A DNA stretch of 59,435 nt, from contig JAKAPL010000018.1 of NCBI GenBank assembly GCA_021807105.1, positions 1 through 59,435 of the forward strand, in the 5' to 3' direction. Both the position numbers and the translations under genes were made by a program. Numbering within the stretch: the first letter of the stretch is position 1; the number at the start of each line of letters is the position of its first letter. The notes beneath the pieces were generated by a model. It saw only the letters and a list, made by a program, of their open reading frames with translations, was not told the DNA's origin and ran no database searches. This document shows positions 8,701 to 17,145 of this stretch, one piece after another. This DNA comes from Myxococcales bacterium (GTDB taxonomy: Bacteria; Myxococcota; Myxococcia; Myxococcales; JAKAPL01).

Positions 8701-10234
8701 CCGCCGCCCTGGCCGCGTCCGCGAGGGGCCCCTCGTAGAGACGCGCCATCGCCCAGTGCATCCGCGCGGCCGCCGGAGGCCTCTGCACGCGAGGGACGAG
8801 CTCTCCCAGGAGACCGGCGAGCTCTTGCGCCGCCCCGGCCCGCTCCGCCGCGGCGAGGGCGGCGTCCAGCGCGGCCTTCTCCTCCGGGTGCTCGCGCAAT
8901 GTCTGGCCGGCCGCGATGAAGGCTTGCCGCAACTCTGCCGGCCCGGATGAGTTCTCGGCTTCCATGGCACCTTCCTGGTCGGCCGGCCGGCCCGCGCCCG
9001 GACCACCGGTCTCGTCAAGACGTTCTTCCCTTCTACCACCACCCGATCCCAGGAAGGAAAGCTTTGCTCGCCCGAGCAGATCGGGATCGCCCAGCTTCTC
9101 GCAGATATCGAGGAGCGCCCGCGAGCCGGCGGTGGCCGGGTCCCCCAGCAGCGCCTCGGCCTGGGCGCACGCCCGCGCGCGCCCGTCGGGAAGAGCCAGC
9201 AGGATCCCGGCGGCGAACAAGCGCAGCCTCGGGCTCGCCGTGGGGCAGGAGGCGAGATGCCGCTCGAGGATCTCGGCCGCGGCGGCGCCGTCCCCCTGCT
9301 CGATCGCGAGCTCCGCGAGCAGCACGGCCGGAGGGGTTCGCCCGGGGCTCAGATCGAAAGCCTTGCGCAAGGCGCTGACGGCGCGCGATCGAGCCTCTGG
9401 CTCCACGAAGGCGCGAACGGCCCCGCGCTCCCAGATCTCGGAGGCAACCGATCGATCCAGCGCGGTCGCCGCCAGCGCTCCCAGGCGGCCCGCGCCCCCT
9501 CCGCTTCCGGCCCGGTGCGCCGCGATCCGCTCCACCACCTCGGCCGCCCAGGGGATCGCGGGCCAGAGGAGAAAGCAGCGCCGCAGGTTCTCTTCGACAT
9601 TCGCGTCGCCGGACGGGTCGTGGAGCGCGTGAAGCGCTGCGAGCCGCAAGTAGATCGCCGCGGCGGCTCGCCGATCGCGCTCCTCGATGGCCCGGGAGCG
9701 GAACGTTCGTCCGGCGCGTGCCCAATCCCGCCCGAAGTCGGCGAGTTGGCGCAGTCCCTCCTGGGCCACCGCATGTCCCGGGGCGAGCCGCTCCGCCCGT
9801 TCGAGACAAGCCCGCGCGAGGGAATGCTCGATGGGTTCTTCGACGAGCGACGCTCCGAGGCGAGCCAATTCGTCCGCCCGCTCCGACTTCGCGAGGTCCC
9901 CGCGTTCGAGGAGCGCGACCACGCTCTTGTACATCCGCGCCGCGATCAGACCCGGCACCGCGTCCCGGGCCGCGGGGAAGGCCACGCGCCGGGCGAGCAG
10001 CGCCCGGCAGACCGCGGCGCGCGCGGGCGAATGGGCTGCGTCGTAGAGGTCCGCCGCCCTCGCCAGCTCCTCGACGGAGCTTCCGGCCCCCGCCTCGGCG
10101 AGCCGTTCATGACAGCGCGCCGCCGCCTCGCGCGCGCCCCGCGCCTCAAGCAGGCCGGCGAGACGCACGAGCGAATCGAGGTCGTCCGCTGGCCTCGAAT
10201 CGCCGTGGTCGTCCTCCGGCCGTGGCGATTGCAT
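2741..10234 (-). CDS. gltI: giant TPR scaffold protein, GltI/AgmK-like
   Basis: About 2497 aa built of tandem TPR/Sel1-like helical hairpins, for example YRRLLELSPEEPEALARL and FQRCLEIDPAHVPSLRGLQ. I chose the ATG at 10234 (MQSPRPEDD) because the longer open frame overlaps the end of gltG; this start leaves a 35-bp gap. There is no signal peptide or membrane helix, so a cytoplasmic location is likely. The last 330 or so residues are not TPR and form a separate domain (see findings). In M. xanthus the giant TPR protein GltI (AgmK, roughly 3800 aa) sits beside gltJ and is part of the gliding platform. This copy is shorter, so assignment rests on size, repeats and position. The sporulation Nfs paralogue set lacks such a protein, which favours a gliding-type system. 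Confidence 0.75.
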   Translation of the reverse strand: MQSPRPEDDHGDSRPADDLDSLVRLAGLLEARGAREAAARCHERLAEAGAGSSVEELARAADLYDAAHSPARAAVCRALLARRVAFPAARDAVPGLIAARMYKSVVALLERGDLAKSERADELARLGASLVEEPIEHSLARACLERAERLAPGHAVAQEGLRQLADFGRDWARAGRTFRSRAIEERDRRAAAAIYLRLAALHALHDPSGDANVEENLRRCFLLWPAIPWAAEVVERIAAHRAGSGGGAGRLGALAATALDRSVASEIWERGAVRAFVEPEARSRAVSALRKAFDLSPGRTPPAVLLAELAIEQGDGAAAAEILERHLASCPTASPRLRLFAAGILLALPDGRARACAQAEALLGDPATAGSRALLDICEKLGDPDLLGRAKLSFLGSGGGRREERLDETGGPGAGRPADQEGAMEAENSSGPAELRQAFIAAGQTLREHPEEKAALDAALAAAERAGAAQELAGLLGELVPRVQRPPAAARMHWAMARLYEGPLADAARAAEEWRHVLQFAPDDRDASEALAALLARSGGPGSSLEALRRQLAVTEDVEGRVGLLREIGRIQEEGLRDAAGAINTYRRLLELSPEEPEALARLDRLLAGAERWSELAPVLEREVRLGAAAKDGKAQAAALSRLGQLREGPLADPAAALDLYRAALQAQPNHAETVARLEALMKRLKTPGAAEILEEVYRSAQDWPRYAETLEIHASAVADPRIRKDLLVQLARVRERQQRPDLAFMALCRVFPDDPLDAALRAELARVADLAETREELAGLYEEALGQSGSPAVIAALSLELGRLAEQRSDPAGALANFERAHELDPDGAAAALPALERLYRQSERWDALAATLEEMAARATKSAEAAAVLFRLGQLYEEHLAAPDRAARAYEALLAQEPNHLPALRALDRLYESAGRGPELFAVLERQRAAAPAGQSRDRIVAHMAEVASSLLHDDERAAKLWQEVLLHDPKAESAMAGLEQVLERLGRWPDLAALLQARLQATVDPREITRLNDRIGWVMGVKLGQADEAAKRFQAILEREPKNRRALEALRDIHAARGDLEGLAGVLRRLIPLQESAAQVKEIRLQLAETLDRLGRPQEALEAARRAMDLEPHGLQELDRVEALFRAHSAWPETVRVMEARADVLASERPADAAEIRFAAAQAYAATLGQPERAVAVLEKILELDPTSERALAALEETLAGGGQWQRLAALLDRLSHQVAGRERQLALLRRLAEVQEQRLGQKDLAFLALCRGFELDPRDAELAGLLRRLARETGAVEELLSVYESVMESVGAAPGAEALFLQLADIQDEDLDDAAAAEATLRRWLEARPASPLVVDRLAQLFARRGRTREHLLTLEQKVNVVLTPAERTEALRALARASDAAGEVAEAVDALQRAREGDPENADLIRELAGVYRREKAWADLVALLQETRDRIPAGPERVVVQIEIAEITETGLGDDEAAVAAYQMALELDPGSGPALRALERLYGKLERPVDLLRVLERRAATATPAEKVEVLLAAARTWDQKLGKAPEAIACLEAVVELDAGSVPALEGLEDLYRRTGEADRLALTLQRRLPLARDVAEAVAIQVSLADVWRRGLRRIDHAEGLLVRALEMDPGRKDALHALGEIHEETGNWPAALEAIGREMRLETDPAAVVELHRRSAQIHLAHLGDPTGAAAEFQRCLEIDPAHVPSLRGLQQIYRAAEDHDAYARMALREAEAVSDPAEKTRLFHALGVFQQEVLQDLVAAESCFVEALAATPGHVPSAQPLAAIYQSREEWEQAEKMLDIVVAGTTGDPSEGCRHSYRLGYVADKVGKMDKALSCYRNACSLDGSYLPALEGLGHLLVKSGGRTEALAVYQKILSHHRDELTDLEVVEILWQLGMLRRQLGDAAQAEKDFQRALQLDPAHEPSLQALVEILEGAERWEEALEQRNRLVDLLEGPPRFEVCIGIARLAYARLGDPYQAIDANLTALKIVPDAVEVLEDLVSLYLETRQTQKAVETLEQLLALPAVRGDPKLLGRHHHQLAQIYRDELGDDGRAAEHFNLALDADPTFVEAFAALEKLLTERRSWNALEQGYHAMIRRLPKTPETLKARVALWRNLGELYRKALKSLDGAITAYEVVHKADPADAQAGEILAELYASKPGMEAKAIEMARQVLTMTGKPAAAGALARLHAARRSYDQAFVAAQVAVHLLGDPDPDQKAVIERLKPYAREMAARPLTERLWIEHVYHERLRGPLAEVLALCQQATGGVFAVDHARLNVNPRRDRVDLAQSMLFFVNTYKYVAKTLGMEAVDLFKSPGLSGLQLGNTWPPCLLAGEDLFKDRPKRDLWFLVGKAMAFRRPELALARLHPPEEIDAIFQAALFIAAPSFRPTANPEELQRQGRRLERGLSDSARPALLRAARECLKDPVQMDLRGYLEAVEQTATRVGVLLASDLEAVRRSLTMDPGAVARLPERRRLRDLALYCTSESYALLRGSIGISVDVPAAGRSAG

Positions 10235-10269
10235 CCCCACGAGGTCCGCCGCGCCCGCCCCGCGCTCCG

Positions 10270-12234
10270 CTAGTCCCCGGCCTCCTTGAAGAGGAAGGGA
10301 TAGTTCACGACGACGATCCCGCCGCCCTTGGGTCTCGGGAACTGCCACTGGTAGACGCGCGAGACGATGCAGTTCTCGACCGTCGCGTTTCCCAGGGTGG
10401 ACGTCTCGACGTTGGCCCGCCGGATCGCTCCGGTCGCTCCGATGATGAACCGGACCGTAACCTTACCGTTCATGCCGGGATGGCGCACGAGCTCCGATTC
10501 GTAACAGAAGCGAATCTGACTGCGGTGCTGGTGGATGACCCTGCGGATCAGCTCCTTGTCGATCGAGCCTTCCACCACCGGGTTGCCACCCGAGATGGGG
10601 ATGTCGGAGCCCCGCTTCATCCCCATCGCCCCGACGCCGAGCCCGTAGGCCCCGAGACCTCCGCCCCGCCCTTTCGTCCCGATCTCTCCGACGCCGATGG
10701 TGCTGCCGAAGCCGCCGCCGCCAGCCCCCGTCCCTCGCAGCCCCAGTCCGCCCAGGCCTCCCGCGTCGCCGATCCCAGGACCGAACATGTGTCCGATCGC
10801 GCCCTTGAGATCGCCACCGAGCCCTCCGGCGCCCAGGATGGTCGCGAGGCCTCCGCCCCCGCCGCCGAGCAATCGCATCAGCCCGCTGTTCTTGACGACA
10901 TCCTGCGCGTTGGCGTCGATGGCCTTCGGGGCCGAGCGCGTGTTGCGGGTGGGCGCGTCCCGCCGCCCCATCTTCCCCTCCTTTTCCTTGTGCTTCGCAG
11001 CTTCCTTCGCCAGTTTGTCGCTCTCCTTCTTCAGCTTGTCGGCGAGCGCGTTTTTCGTCTTCGAAGGCGGGTGGACGATGAACTTCGCCATCGCGGCGGG
11101 GTTACGGAACAGATCGTCGGCCGTGGTGTCCGTGTCGAGCGGCATCGTCGCCGCGGTGACGATGAAGCCGAGCATCGCGATGGCGATGACCAGGAGGACG
11201 TTCAGCCAGCGGTAGTCGACGGCCTGCCAGAAGGGGACGCGAGCCAGCCGGGGCGGCGGCTTGATCGCGACCTCGATCCGGAAGGTCGCGAGCTGGAGCC
11301 AGGCGAAGGCGCCCGGCGGCAGCGGCACCACCAGGCAGTCCCGCAACCCGGCGTGCGAGGCCGCCTCGGGGGCCAGCTCCCGGAGCCGCCGCGGCGGCGC
11401 GCCGGGAGCCTCGACCTCTCCATCCATCGTCGTGGAGAACGTCAGGTGGGACTTTCCACCCGACAGCTCGACGATCGGGAACTCGTCGCCAGGCAACCCC
11501 TGGTCCGGCAGATGAAAATCGCATCGCGGCGACGACCCGATCACGATCTGCCCCGGCCGATCGCGGAAGACCGACCCGATCAAGCTCTCGCCCCAGAAGA
11601 ACCGAACCTCCACGCCGTGCGCGCCGGACGCGGCCTCGGCTGCCGGCCGCATGCGCACGGCCGCCTGGAGCTCGGGGGATGGCGCGGCAACGACAGGCTC
11701 CGCCGTCGGTGCGATCGGCGCGATGACGGAAACGACCGCGGGGCGCCCTTCCTCCGCGACCTCTACCGTCTCGACCGTCGCCTCGGGAGCCCCCAAGTCG
11801 CGGACGCTCGCGGAAGCGGCGGCGACCGCGGCGTCGAGCGCCTCGCTGGGATCGCGGGGCGAACCTTCGACGCCGCCGTCGGGCGGGCGCTGCGGCTCCG
11901 CGTTCGCCCGGACCTCCTCGGCCGGAGCCGGCTGAGGCGCCAGGCCGACGATGAGCCGGGTGTCGCCGAGCCGGATTTCGTCGCCCGCGGCGAGGACTCC
12001 CTTGCTGATCCGCTTGCCGTTGACCCATGTTCCCTCGGGGCTCCCCATGTCGAGGATGCTGACGGCGGCGTCGTTCGAGGTGTCGATCACCGAGTGGACA
12101 CGGGAAACCTTCGCGTCGTCGAGGCAGAGGTTGGCGGCAGAAAGCCGCCCGATCCGGATGATGTCGAGGTTGAATTCCCGCGTCCCGATGAACGAGGATC
12201 CCTTGTAGACCTTCAGCGTGAGAGCGGTGGCCAT
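10270..12234 (-). CDS. gltG: GltG-like protein: FHA domains, TM, TonB-like C-terminus
   Basis: 654 aa. An N-terminal FHA domain covers about 5-98, with the phosphothreonine-binding pattern G29-R30, S44-R45, H47 and GTWVNG near 68. A second FHA-like segment lies at about 207-300. One membrane helix is at about 343-363. Then come Lys/Glu-rich and Gly-rich linkers and a C-terminal AgmX/PglI-type domain (HRSQIRFCYESELVRHPG, GKVTVRF, W-Q-F-P). This is the arrangement of M. xanthus GltG, an inner-membrane protein that reaches into the periplasm and connects to the TolQR-like motor. It starts 3 nt after gltF and is followed by gltI after 35 nt. NfsG is the sporulation paralogue. Confidence 0.8.
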   Translation of the reverse strand: MATALTLKVYKGSSFIGTREFNLDIIRIGRLSAANLCLDDAKVSRVHSVIDTSNDAAVSILDMGSPEGTWVNGKRISKGVLAAGDEIRLGDTRLIVGLAPQPAPAEEVRANAEPQRPPDGGVEGSPRDPSEALDAAVAAASASVRDLGAPEATVETVEVAEEGRPAVVSVIAPIAPTAEPVVAAPSPELQAAVRMRPAAEAASGAHGVEVRFFWGESLIGSVFRDRPGQIVIGSSPRCDFHLPDQGLPGDEFPIVELSGGKSHLTFSTTMDGEVEAPGAPPRRLRELAPEAASHAGLRDCLVVPLPPGAFAWLQLATFRIEVAIKPPPRLARVPFWQAVDYRWLNVLLVIAIAMLGFIVTAATMPLDTDTTADDLFRNPAAMAKFIVHPPSKTKNALADKLKKESDKLAKEAAKHKEKEGKMGRRDAPTRNTRSAPKAIDANAQDVVKNSGLMRLLGGGGGGLATILGAGGLGGDLKGAIGHMFGPGIGDAGGLGGLGLRGTGAGGGGFGSTIGVGEIGTKGRGGGLGAYGLGVGAMGMKRGSDIPISGGNPVVEGSIDKELIRRVIHQHRSQIRFCYESELVRHPGMNGKVTVRFIIGATGAIRRANVETSTLGNATVENCIVSRVYQWQFPRPKGGGIVVVNYPFLFKEAGD

Positions 12235-12237
12235 TCC

Positions 12238-12495
12238 TCACAACTCTCCGGCGGACTGCAGGACCTTCTGCCGGAACTCCTCCCGGGTTCGGATGAGGTT
12301 CGAGTGGGCGACCTTCTTCCGAGCCTCGATGTACTCACCGTCGGGCCGGGTCAGATCGCCTTGGATCGTGTCGTCCTCGAAGTTGATGACCGTCTTCTTC
12401 TCGTACGTGACGTTGCCGTCCGCCTTTTCGGCGGCCCACGCCCCCGCCGAGAACCCGGACATACCGAACGCCAGGACCATCACCATGCGTTTCAT
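12238..12495 (-). CDS. gltF: small exported GltF/CglF-like gliding protein
   Basis: 85 aa from the ATG at 12495, which has GAGG about 8 nt upstream. An earlier TTG at 12516 would add 7 residues before the signal peptide and is less likely. The signal peptide MKRMVMVLAFGMSGFSAGAWA is cut near AWA-A. The mature part is short and charged, with the motif VINFEDDTIQGDLTRPDGEY followed by EARKK and HSNLIRTREEF. I recognise this as the pattern annotated CglF (GltF) in myxobacteria, a small non-catalytic periplasmic or envelope component. It sits between gltE and gltG, as expected. The family call is from memory of the motif, so moderately sure. Confidence 0.65.
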   Translation of the reverse strand: MKRMVMVLAFGMSGFSAGAWAAEKADGNVTYEKKTVINFEDDTIQGDLTRPDGEYIEARKKVAHSNLIRTREEFRQKVLQSAGEL

Positions 12496-12537
12496 CGATG
12501 CCACCTCGCGGACCAATCTATCACGGTCGAGCGATCC

Positions 12538-13785
12538 TCACCGCGGCGCCGAGGTCCCGGAGGCGGGGGGGGTGGCCCGGACCGCCTTGCCTTTCCCAGG
12601 AGGCCGCGACTTCGCGCGGGCGGCCGGCCCCGCGTCGGTCGGGGACGAGGCCGGGGCGAGGGCGGCCAGTTGCTTGCACTCCTGCATGGCCCCGAAAACA
12701 GGATGGCTCCCGGGAAGAGGGCTGCCGGCGCCGTCCAGGAAAGCCCGGTAGTACTTCAACGCCCCGCGGCAGTCGTTCTTCTGCCGTTGCAGCAGCAGGC
12801 CCAGATCATAGTCCGCGACGGTCAGCTTCGGGTCGCACGCGAGCGCGTCCTGGTAGGCGCGCTCGGCCTCGTCGACGTGGCCGAGTGCCCGCTCCGCGAT
12901 CCCGAGGTCGAGCCGGGCGGCGCAAGCCGTCGGCGCCGCCTCGACCAGGCGTCGATACGCGTGCTCGGCCGCCCGGAAGTCCTGGTGGGCCGCGGCGAGC
13001 TCGCCGAGCAGGGCGAGCGCAGGTCCATCGTCGGGCCGCAGCGCCAGAGCCGCCTGGAGCTGGGCCATCGCCCCCGGAACGTCTTGCTTCGCGAGGTCGA
13101 CTCGGGCGAGGGCGAACAGGAGATCGGCGTTGCGGGGATCCACCTTCATCGCCTCCATCACGAGCAGGCGAGCCAGGTCGGTGTCCCCGGCCGCGAGGGC
13201 CCGATCGAGCAGGATACGGTACGCCCCGGTCGCCCCAGGATCGCGCGCCAGCGCCGCCCGGGCCAGCTCGGCCGCCCGTGATCCCTCCCCTCTCCGTTCC
13301 TCTGCGCGGGCGAGGGCGACGGTGACGCGCGCGTCCTTCGGCCGGCTCTTCGCCGTCTTCTCCAGCAGGACGGCGGCCTCGTCGTTCTTCCCACGCGCTT
13401 CCTGGATCCCGGCCAGGTTGATGGCGGCCTCGACGATCCCCGGATTGTCTCGGAGCGCCTTGCCATAGTAGGCCGCCGCTTGCTCGAACGCGCCCCTCTT
13501 CTCCAGGAGAACCCCGAGGTCGTACTCGGCCTCCGCGACGCCCGCGTCCGCCGCCGCCCGGTAGAGACCCTCGAGCCGCGCCTCGTCCAGCCGTCCGGCC
13601 TTCTCTTCACGCGTCGCCTCGGCGCTTGCCTCCGAGAACAGCCGCCGCGCTCTCGCCGCTTGGTCCGCCACGCTCACCGGCGGCGGCGTGGCGGGCCTCG
13701 GCCTTCGGATCGGCTTCGCGGTCGCGCAAGCCGCGAGGAAGAGCAGCCCAAGCCCCCGGGAGAGGAGTGGGATCCGCGCCGCCAT
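12538..13785 (-). CDS. gltE: TPR lipoprotein GltE-like
   Basis: 415 aa. A lipoprotein signal ends in the lipobox LAAC at residues 17-20, so C20 should be lipidated. A proline-rich stretch is followed by about eight TPR-like repeats, for example YYGKALRDNPGIVEAAINLA and YQDALACDPKLTVADYDLG. A low-complexity Ala/Lys/Pro tail ends the protein. The ATG directly abuts the gltD stop codon (TAG at 13788-13786), so translation is probably coupled. GltE in M. xanthus is a TPR lipoprotein of the periplasm/outer membrane in the gliding complex. Order between gltD and gltF supports the name; NfsE is the paralogue. Confidence 0.75.
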   Translation of the reverse strand: MAARIPLLSRGLGLLFLAACATAKPIRRPRPATPPPVSVADQAARARRLFSEASAEATREEKAGRLDEARLEGLYRAAADAGVAEAEYDLGVLLEKRGAFEQAAAYYGKALRDNPGIVEAAINLAGIQEARGKNDEAAVLLEKTAKSRPKDARVTVALARAEERRGEGSRAAELARAALARDPGATGAYRILLDRALAAGDTDLARLLVMEAMKVDPRNADLLFALARVDLAKQDVPGAMAQLQAALALRPDDGPALALLGELAAAHQDFRAAEHAYRRLVEAAPTACAARLDLGIAERALGHVDEAERAYQDALACDPKLTVADYDLGLLLQRQKNDCRGALKYYRAFLDGAGSPLPGSHPVFGAMQECKQLAALAPASSPTDAGPAARAKSRPPGKGKAVRATPPASGTSAPR

Positions 13786-16700
13786 CTAACCCCCGCCCCC
13801 GGCCCGCGAGGGAGGCTCCGCTGCCCGATCGGCGGCCGTCGCGATCGGGGGCGTCGAGGAAGAGGCCGGCCCGCCGATGGTGGTGATGAGGCCGAGAGGC
13901 CGCGCCTCCTGGATCCGCACGGCTGCGGCGATCTCGGGGGGCACGCCGAAGTTCACCGGATCGGCCTTCGCGAGCGCCGCGAGCGCCTCTTGCGCGCAGT
14001 CGTTGTACAGGCCGAGATCCCTCGACTTCTCGACCGCGCTGGTCTCGAGCTCCTTGGCCTTCTGCTCGGCCGGCAAAGCCTGCTCACCGAGCTGCTCCTT
14101 CCAGGCATCGGTGAGCTGCTCCGACTTGCGAAACTCGGGAGGCACGGGGGCGTCGTACAACGCCTTCGTGAGCTTCTGGTAAGCCCGGGCGATGCGCCAG
14201 AGCGCGCAGATGGCCGGACCGCCGGAACCCACGCTCACCGTCAGGGCATACGCGCGCTCGACCTCTTTCGCAGCCTTGGCCTTCGCCAGGATGTCCTTCA
14301 CGAGCCGCTTCGGGGGCAGGTGGAGGCCGAGCGCCGAGAACGCGTCGAAGAGCTGCTGGTTGACCCCGTAGCTGGCCCAACCGACGGCGTCCAGCGCCAC
14401 CGGCGAGAGCTTGGCCTTCTCCTCGTGCCGGAAGAACTTGAGCACTCCTTGCTGCACCTTCAGGGCGGCCTTGTCGGCGTGGGTCCTCACGAGGAGCTTC
14501 GCGATGCGCCCCTCGACCTCCAGCCAGGCCGAGGCGTCACGAGCCACGTGCTCCGCGTGTTGCTCCAACTGCTGGAGCGCGGCTGCGAGCTTGCCCTGCG
14601 CCTCGTAGACATCGGCGATCGAGGCGAAGACCTGCTCGCTCGGGTCGCTCGCGGACGCGTGCTTGGCCGCAGGCCACAGCTCGAGATACTGGAGGCGATC
14701 CTTGAGGGCCGCGGCGTACTGCCGGAGCCCCATCCTGTAGACCGCTGCGTTGACGAGTGCCTGCTGCGCCTTGCCCCCGTCGTAGGCTCCGGACGCCGGA
14801 GGCCCCGACGGGCGGCGCCGGCGCGCGGCAGCCTTTCCGGAGAGGCGGGCGTACCCCGCCGCGTATTGCTCGTAGTCGCTGGCGGCGTCGGAAAACTCCG
14901 CGATCGATTCGTAGGCCTGCGCGTTGGCGAAGAGCGCCTGCGGCATCAGCGAGCTGCCGGGGTGCTGCGCGATGAGTTGCTGCCGGACCTTCATGGAGGT
15001 CTCGAAGTCGCCGGCCCGGCGAAAATCCACCGCGGCGTTCCAGAGGGACTGGTCTGCCCGCGGCCCGTCCGGGTACTCGGTCGCGTAGGCAAGGTACTTG
15101 CGCGCCGCCTCCTCGAACCGGCCCCCCTTCTCCTCCCCCTCCACGAGCTTGAACCCCGATTCCTCGTAGATCCTGGCGAGGTCGTCCTTGAATTTCCCGA
15201 CCGCCAAGGCGGGGATCCCCATGAACCGCCGCGCCCAGGCGTGAACCGCGGCGAAGTTCTCGAGGAGGTTGTAGCTGTCCAGCACCAGGTTCGCGCTGTA
15301 GCCCGCGATGTCGCTCCGCGGGTGGTTCACCGCGATGTCCTCGAAGCGCGTCACGGCTTGCTGCAGATGGTTGTACGAGTAGTAGATGCGTGCCGCCTTG
15401 TAGTTGACCTCCACGACCTTGTCGCCCTGCGGGAAGTCGGCGACGTACCGCCGGCAGGCGTCGAGGAGCCCCTGCTGAGCCGGAGGGATCACGAGGGGGC
15501 CCGCGCCCGGGGCCGCTGCCGGAGGTGAGCCCGCCCGCCGGGCCACCTCTTCCCAGGCGAAGACCGCGTCCTCGGCCGCCTTCTCGAACCACTTGCCCGG
15601 CTTCTCTCCCCGCTTCTGGCGCGCCTCGTCGCGGGCGACGACCCAGTCGTACTCGTGCGCCGCATCCGCGTACGACTGCCTCTGATCGTAGAGCAGCTCT
15701 CCATGGAAGAAACGGAGGATGTACGTCTTGCGGCTGTCGGGGAAGAGCGCAAAGTAGTCGCGGTAGATCGCATCGGCGTAGCCGATCGTCTCCTCGTCTC
15801 GGGTCTTCTTCCCCTCGTTGTGCCAGACGACCGCGAGGTGGGAGAGGGTCCGCTCGGCGAGGTCCCGGCCACGGGCGAGCGCCTTCTTGCCCTCCTCGGT
15901 CTTCGCCGTCCCGGCGTGCTCGACGCGCTGCAGGACCTGGACGAGGATCGCCGCCTGCTCCGTGGTGATCTTCTTGTCCCCGACCCGCATGGCCGCATCG
16001 ACGATCCGGGCCTGGAACAACGGCGCCTCGGGCGAGAGCGGGCGCTCGCGCAGGAGCTGCCGGTACGTCAGCACGGCCTCCTTGTCCTTCCCGTCCTGGA
16101 AGTACAGGTCCGCGAGCTGAACGAGCATCGTCCAGCCGTTCTCCGCCCCCCCGACCTTGCGGAAATCTTCGCCCGCGGCGAGCGGGTTGCCGAACCGGCT
16201 GTAGGTGAGCACGTAGTCCTTCCGCGCGTCCTTGGCGAGCTTCAGCTTGTTCCCTCGGGTAACCGCGGTCGAGACGTCGGCGTACAGGATCACCGTCTTG
16301 AACTGATCGGCCGCCGGCTTGAACTGGCCCAGGTTGTAGTAACACCAGCCCTCCTTGTAGAGCGCGTACAGGAAGACCTTGTTCTCCGGATAGCTGGCCG
16401 CCCGCTTGTAAGCGGCCAGGGCCTTCATGAGCGCCGAGCGCTGTCCCTTGGAGTTGTCGAAGTAGTACTCGCCGAACGCGAGATAGGAATCGGCCACGTA
16501 CTTCGACTTGGGGTAGCGCACCACGAGCAGCTTGTAGACCCCCAGCGCCTCGTCTTCGCGGTTCTGATCCCAGAGGTTGTGGCCCAGGAAGTAGAGCACC
16601 TCGTCCATCCGCCCGAACCGCGGGTACTTGCGCACGATCTCTTCGTAGCGGGCGACCGCCTCCTTCTGCCACCTCTCGCTCTCGGCGGTCAGACGCGCCT

Positions 16701-17145
16701 TTCTCGCCTCCGCCCTGGCGACGCCCGCCGCGTCCGCCGCGTTCTTCGCCTGGATGATCGCGTCGTCCGCGCGGTTCTCCTCGAAGAAGAGGTAGCGGCT
16801 CTCCTCCCAGGCCAATTCGGCGTACCGGAAGATCAGGTCGGGCATCTCCTTGTCGGTCGACCCCAGCTCGATGATCCTGCGAAGCGTCTCCATCTGGGCC
16901 CGGCGCTGGCTCGCGACCTGCAATTCGACCTGATAGCGGAACGCGTCGTACGCGACCGTCGGCCGCGCCTCCTCCTTCTTCGCCTTCTTGCGCGTCACGT
17001 CGCCGGCGAGCGAGACGTCAGGGCCGGCGCCGCTCGCCGTCTTATGTCCGATCCCGATGTCCTGCGCCTTTTTCTGGGCGGCGATGGCCGGGCTCGACGG
17101 CAAAGCCAGGGCGCCCGCGACGAGGGTGGCGGCGAGGGTCCTCAC
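13786..17145 (-). CDS. gltD: large periplasmic TPR protein GltD-like
   Basis: 1119 aa from a GTG at 17145 that overlaps the gltC stop as GTGA. An upstream start at 17175 would overlap gltC by 34 bp and put ten polar residues ahead of the signal peptide. The signal peptide (LAATLVAGALALPSSPAIAA) indicates export. The rest is mostly helical TPR-like repeats of the tol-pal/outer-membrane-assembly kind, such as YEEIVRKYPRFGRMDEVLYF and YKLLVVRYPKSKYVADSYL. In the Glt and Nfs systems the D protein is a large periplasmic TPR protein bridging inner and outer membrane parts. No catalytic motif is visible. Confidence 0.72.
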   Translation of the reverse strand: MRTLAATLVAGALALPSSPAIAAQKKAQDIGIGHKTASGAGPDVSLAGDVTRKKAKKEEARPTVAYDAFRYQVELQVASQRRAQMETLRRIIELGSTDKEMPDLIFRYAELAWEESRYLFFEENRADDAIIQAKNAADAAGVARAEARKARLTAESERWQKEAVARYEEIVRKYPRFGRMDEVLYFLGHNLWDQNREDEALGVYKLLVVRYPKSKYVADSYLAFGEYYFDNSKGQRSALMKALAAYKRAASYPENKVFLYALYKEGWCYYNLGQFKPAADQFKTVILYADVSTAVTRGNKLKLAKDARKDYVLTYSRFGNPLAAGEDFRKVGGAENGWTMLVQLADLYFQDGKDKEAVLTYRQLLRERPLSPEAPLFQARIVDAAMRVGDKKITTEQAAILVQVLQRVEHAGTAKTEEGKKALARGRDLAERTLSHLAVVWHNEGKKTRDEETIGYADAIYRDYFALFPDSRKTYILRFFHGELLYDQRQSYADAAHEYDWVVARDEARQKRGEKPGKWFEKAAEDAVFAWEEVARRAGSPPAAAPGAGPLVIPPAQQGLLDACRRYVADFPQGDKVVEVNYKAARIYYSYNHLQQAVTRFEDIAVNHPRSDIAGYSANLVLDSYNLLENFAAVHAWARRFMGIPALAVGKFKDDLARIYEESGFKLVEGEEKGGRFEEAARKYLAYATEYPDGPRADQSLWNAAVDFRRAGDFETSMKVRQQLIAQHPGSSLMPQALFANAQAYESIAEFSDAASDYEQYAAGYARLSGKAAARRRRPSGPPASGAYDGGKAQQALVNAAVYRMGLRQYAAALKDRLQYLELWPAAKHASASDPSEQVFASIADVYEAQGKLAAALQQLEQHAEHVARDASAWLEVEGRIAKLLVRTHADKAALKVQQGVLKFFRHEEKAKLSPVALDAVGWASYGVNQQLFDAFSALGLHLPPKRLVKDILAKAKAAKEVERAYALTVSVGSGGPAICALWRIARAYQKLTKALYDAPVPPEFRKSEQLTDAWKEQLGEQALPAEQKAKELETSAVEKSRDLGLYNDCAQEALAALAKADPVNFGVPPEIAAAVRIQEARPLGLITTIGGPASSSTPPIATAADRAAEPPSRAGGGG

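Noticed and set aside
362-8950. 2862-codon plus-strand open frame opposite gltI and gltJ
   Set aside because: It is the antisense shadow of GC-rich genes: Arg/Gly/Pro-rich with no domain, while the minus strand has clear TPR, FHA and zinc-ribbon/GYF proteins.
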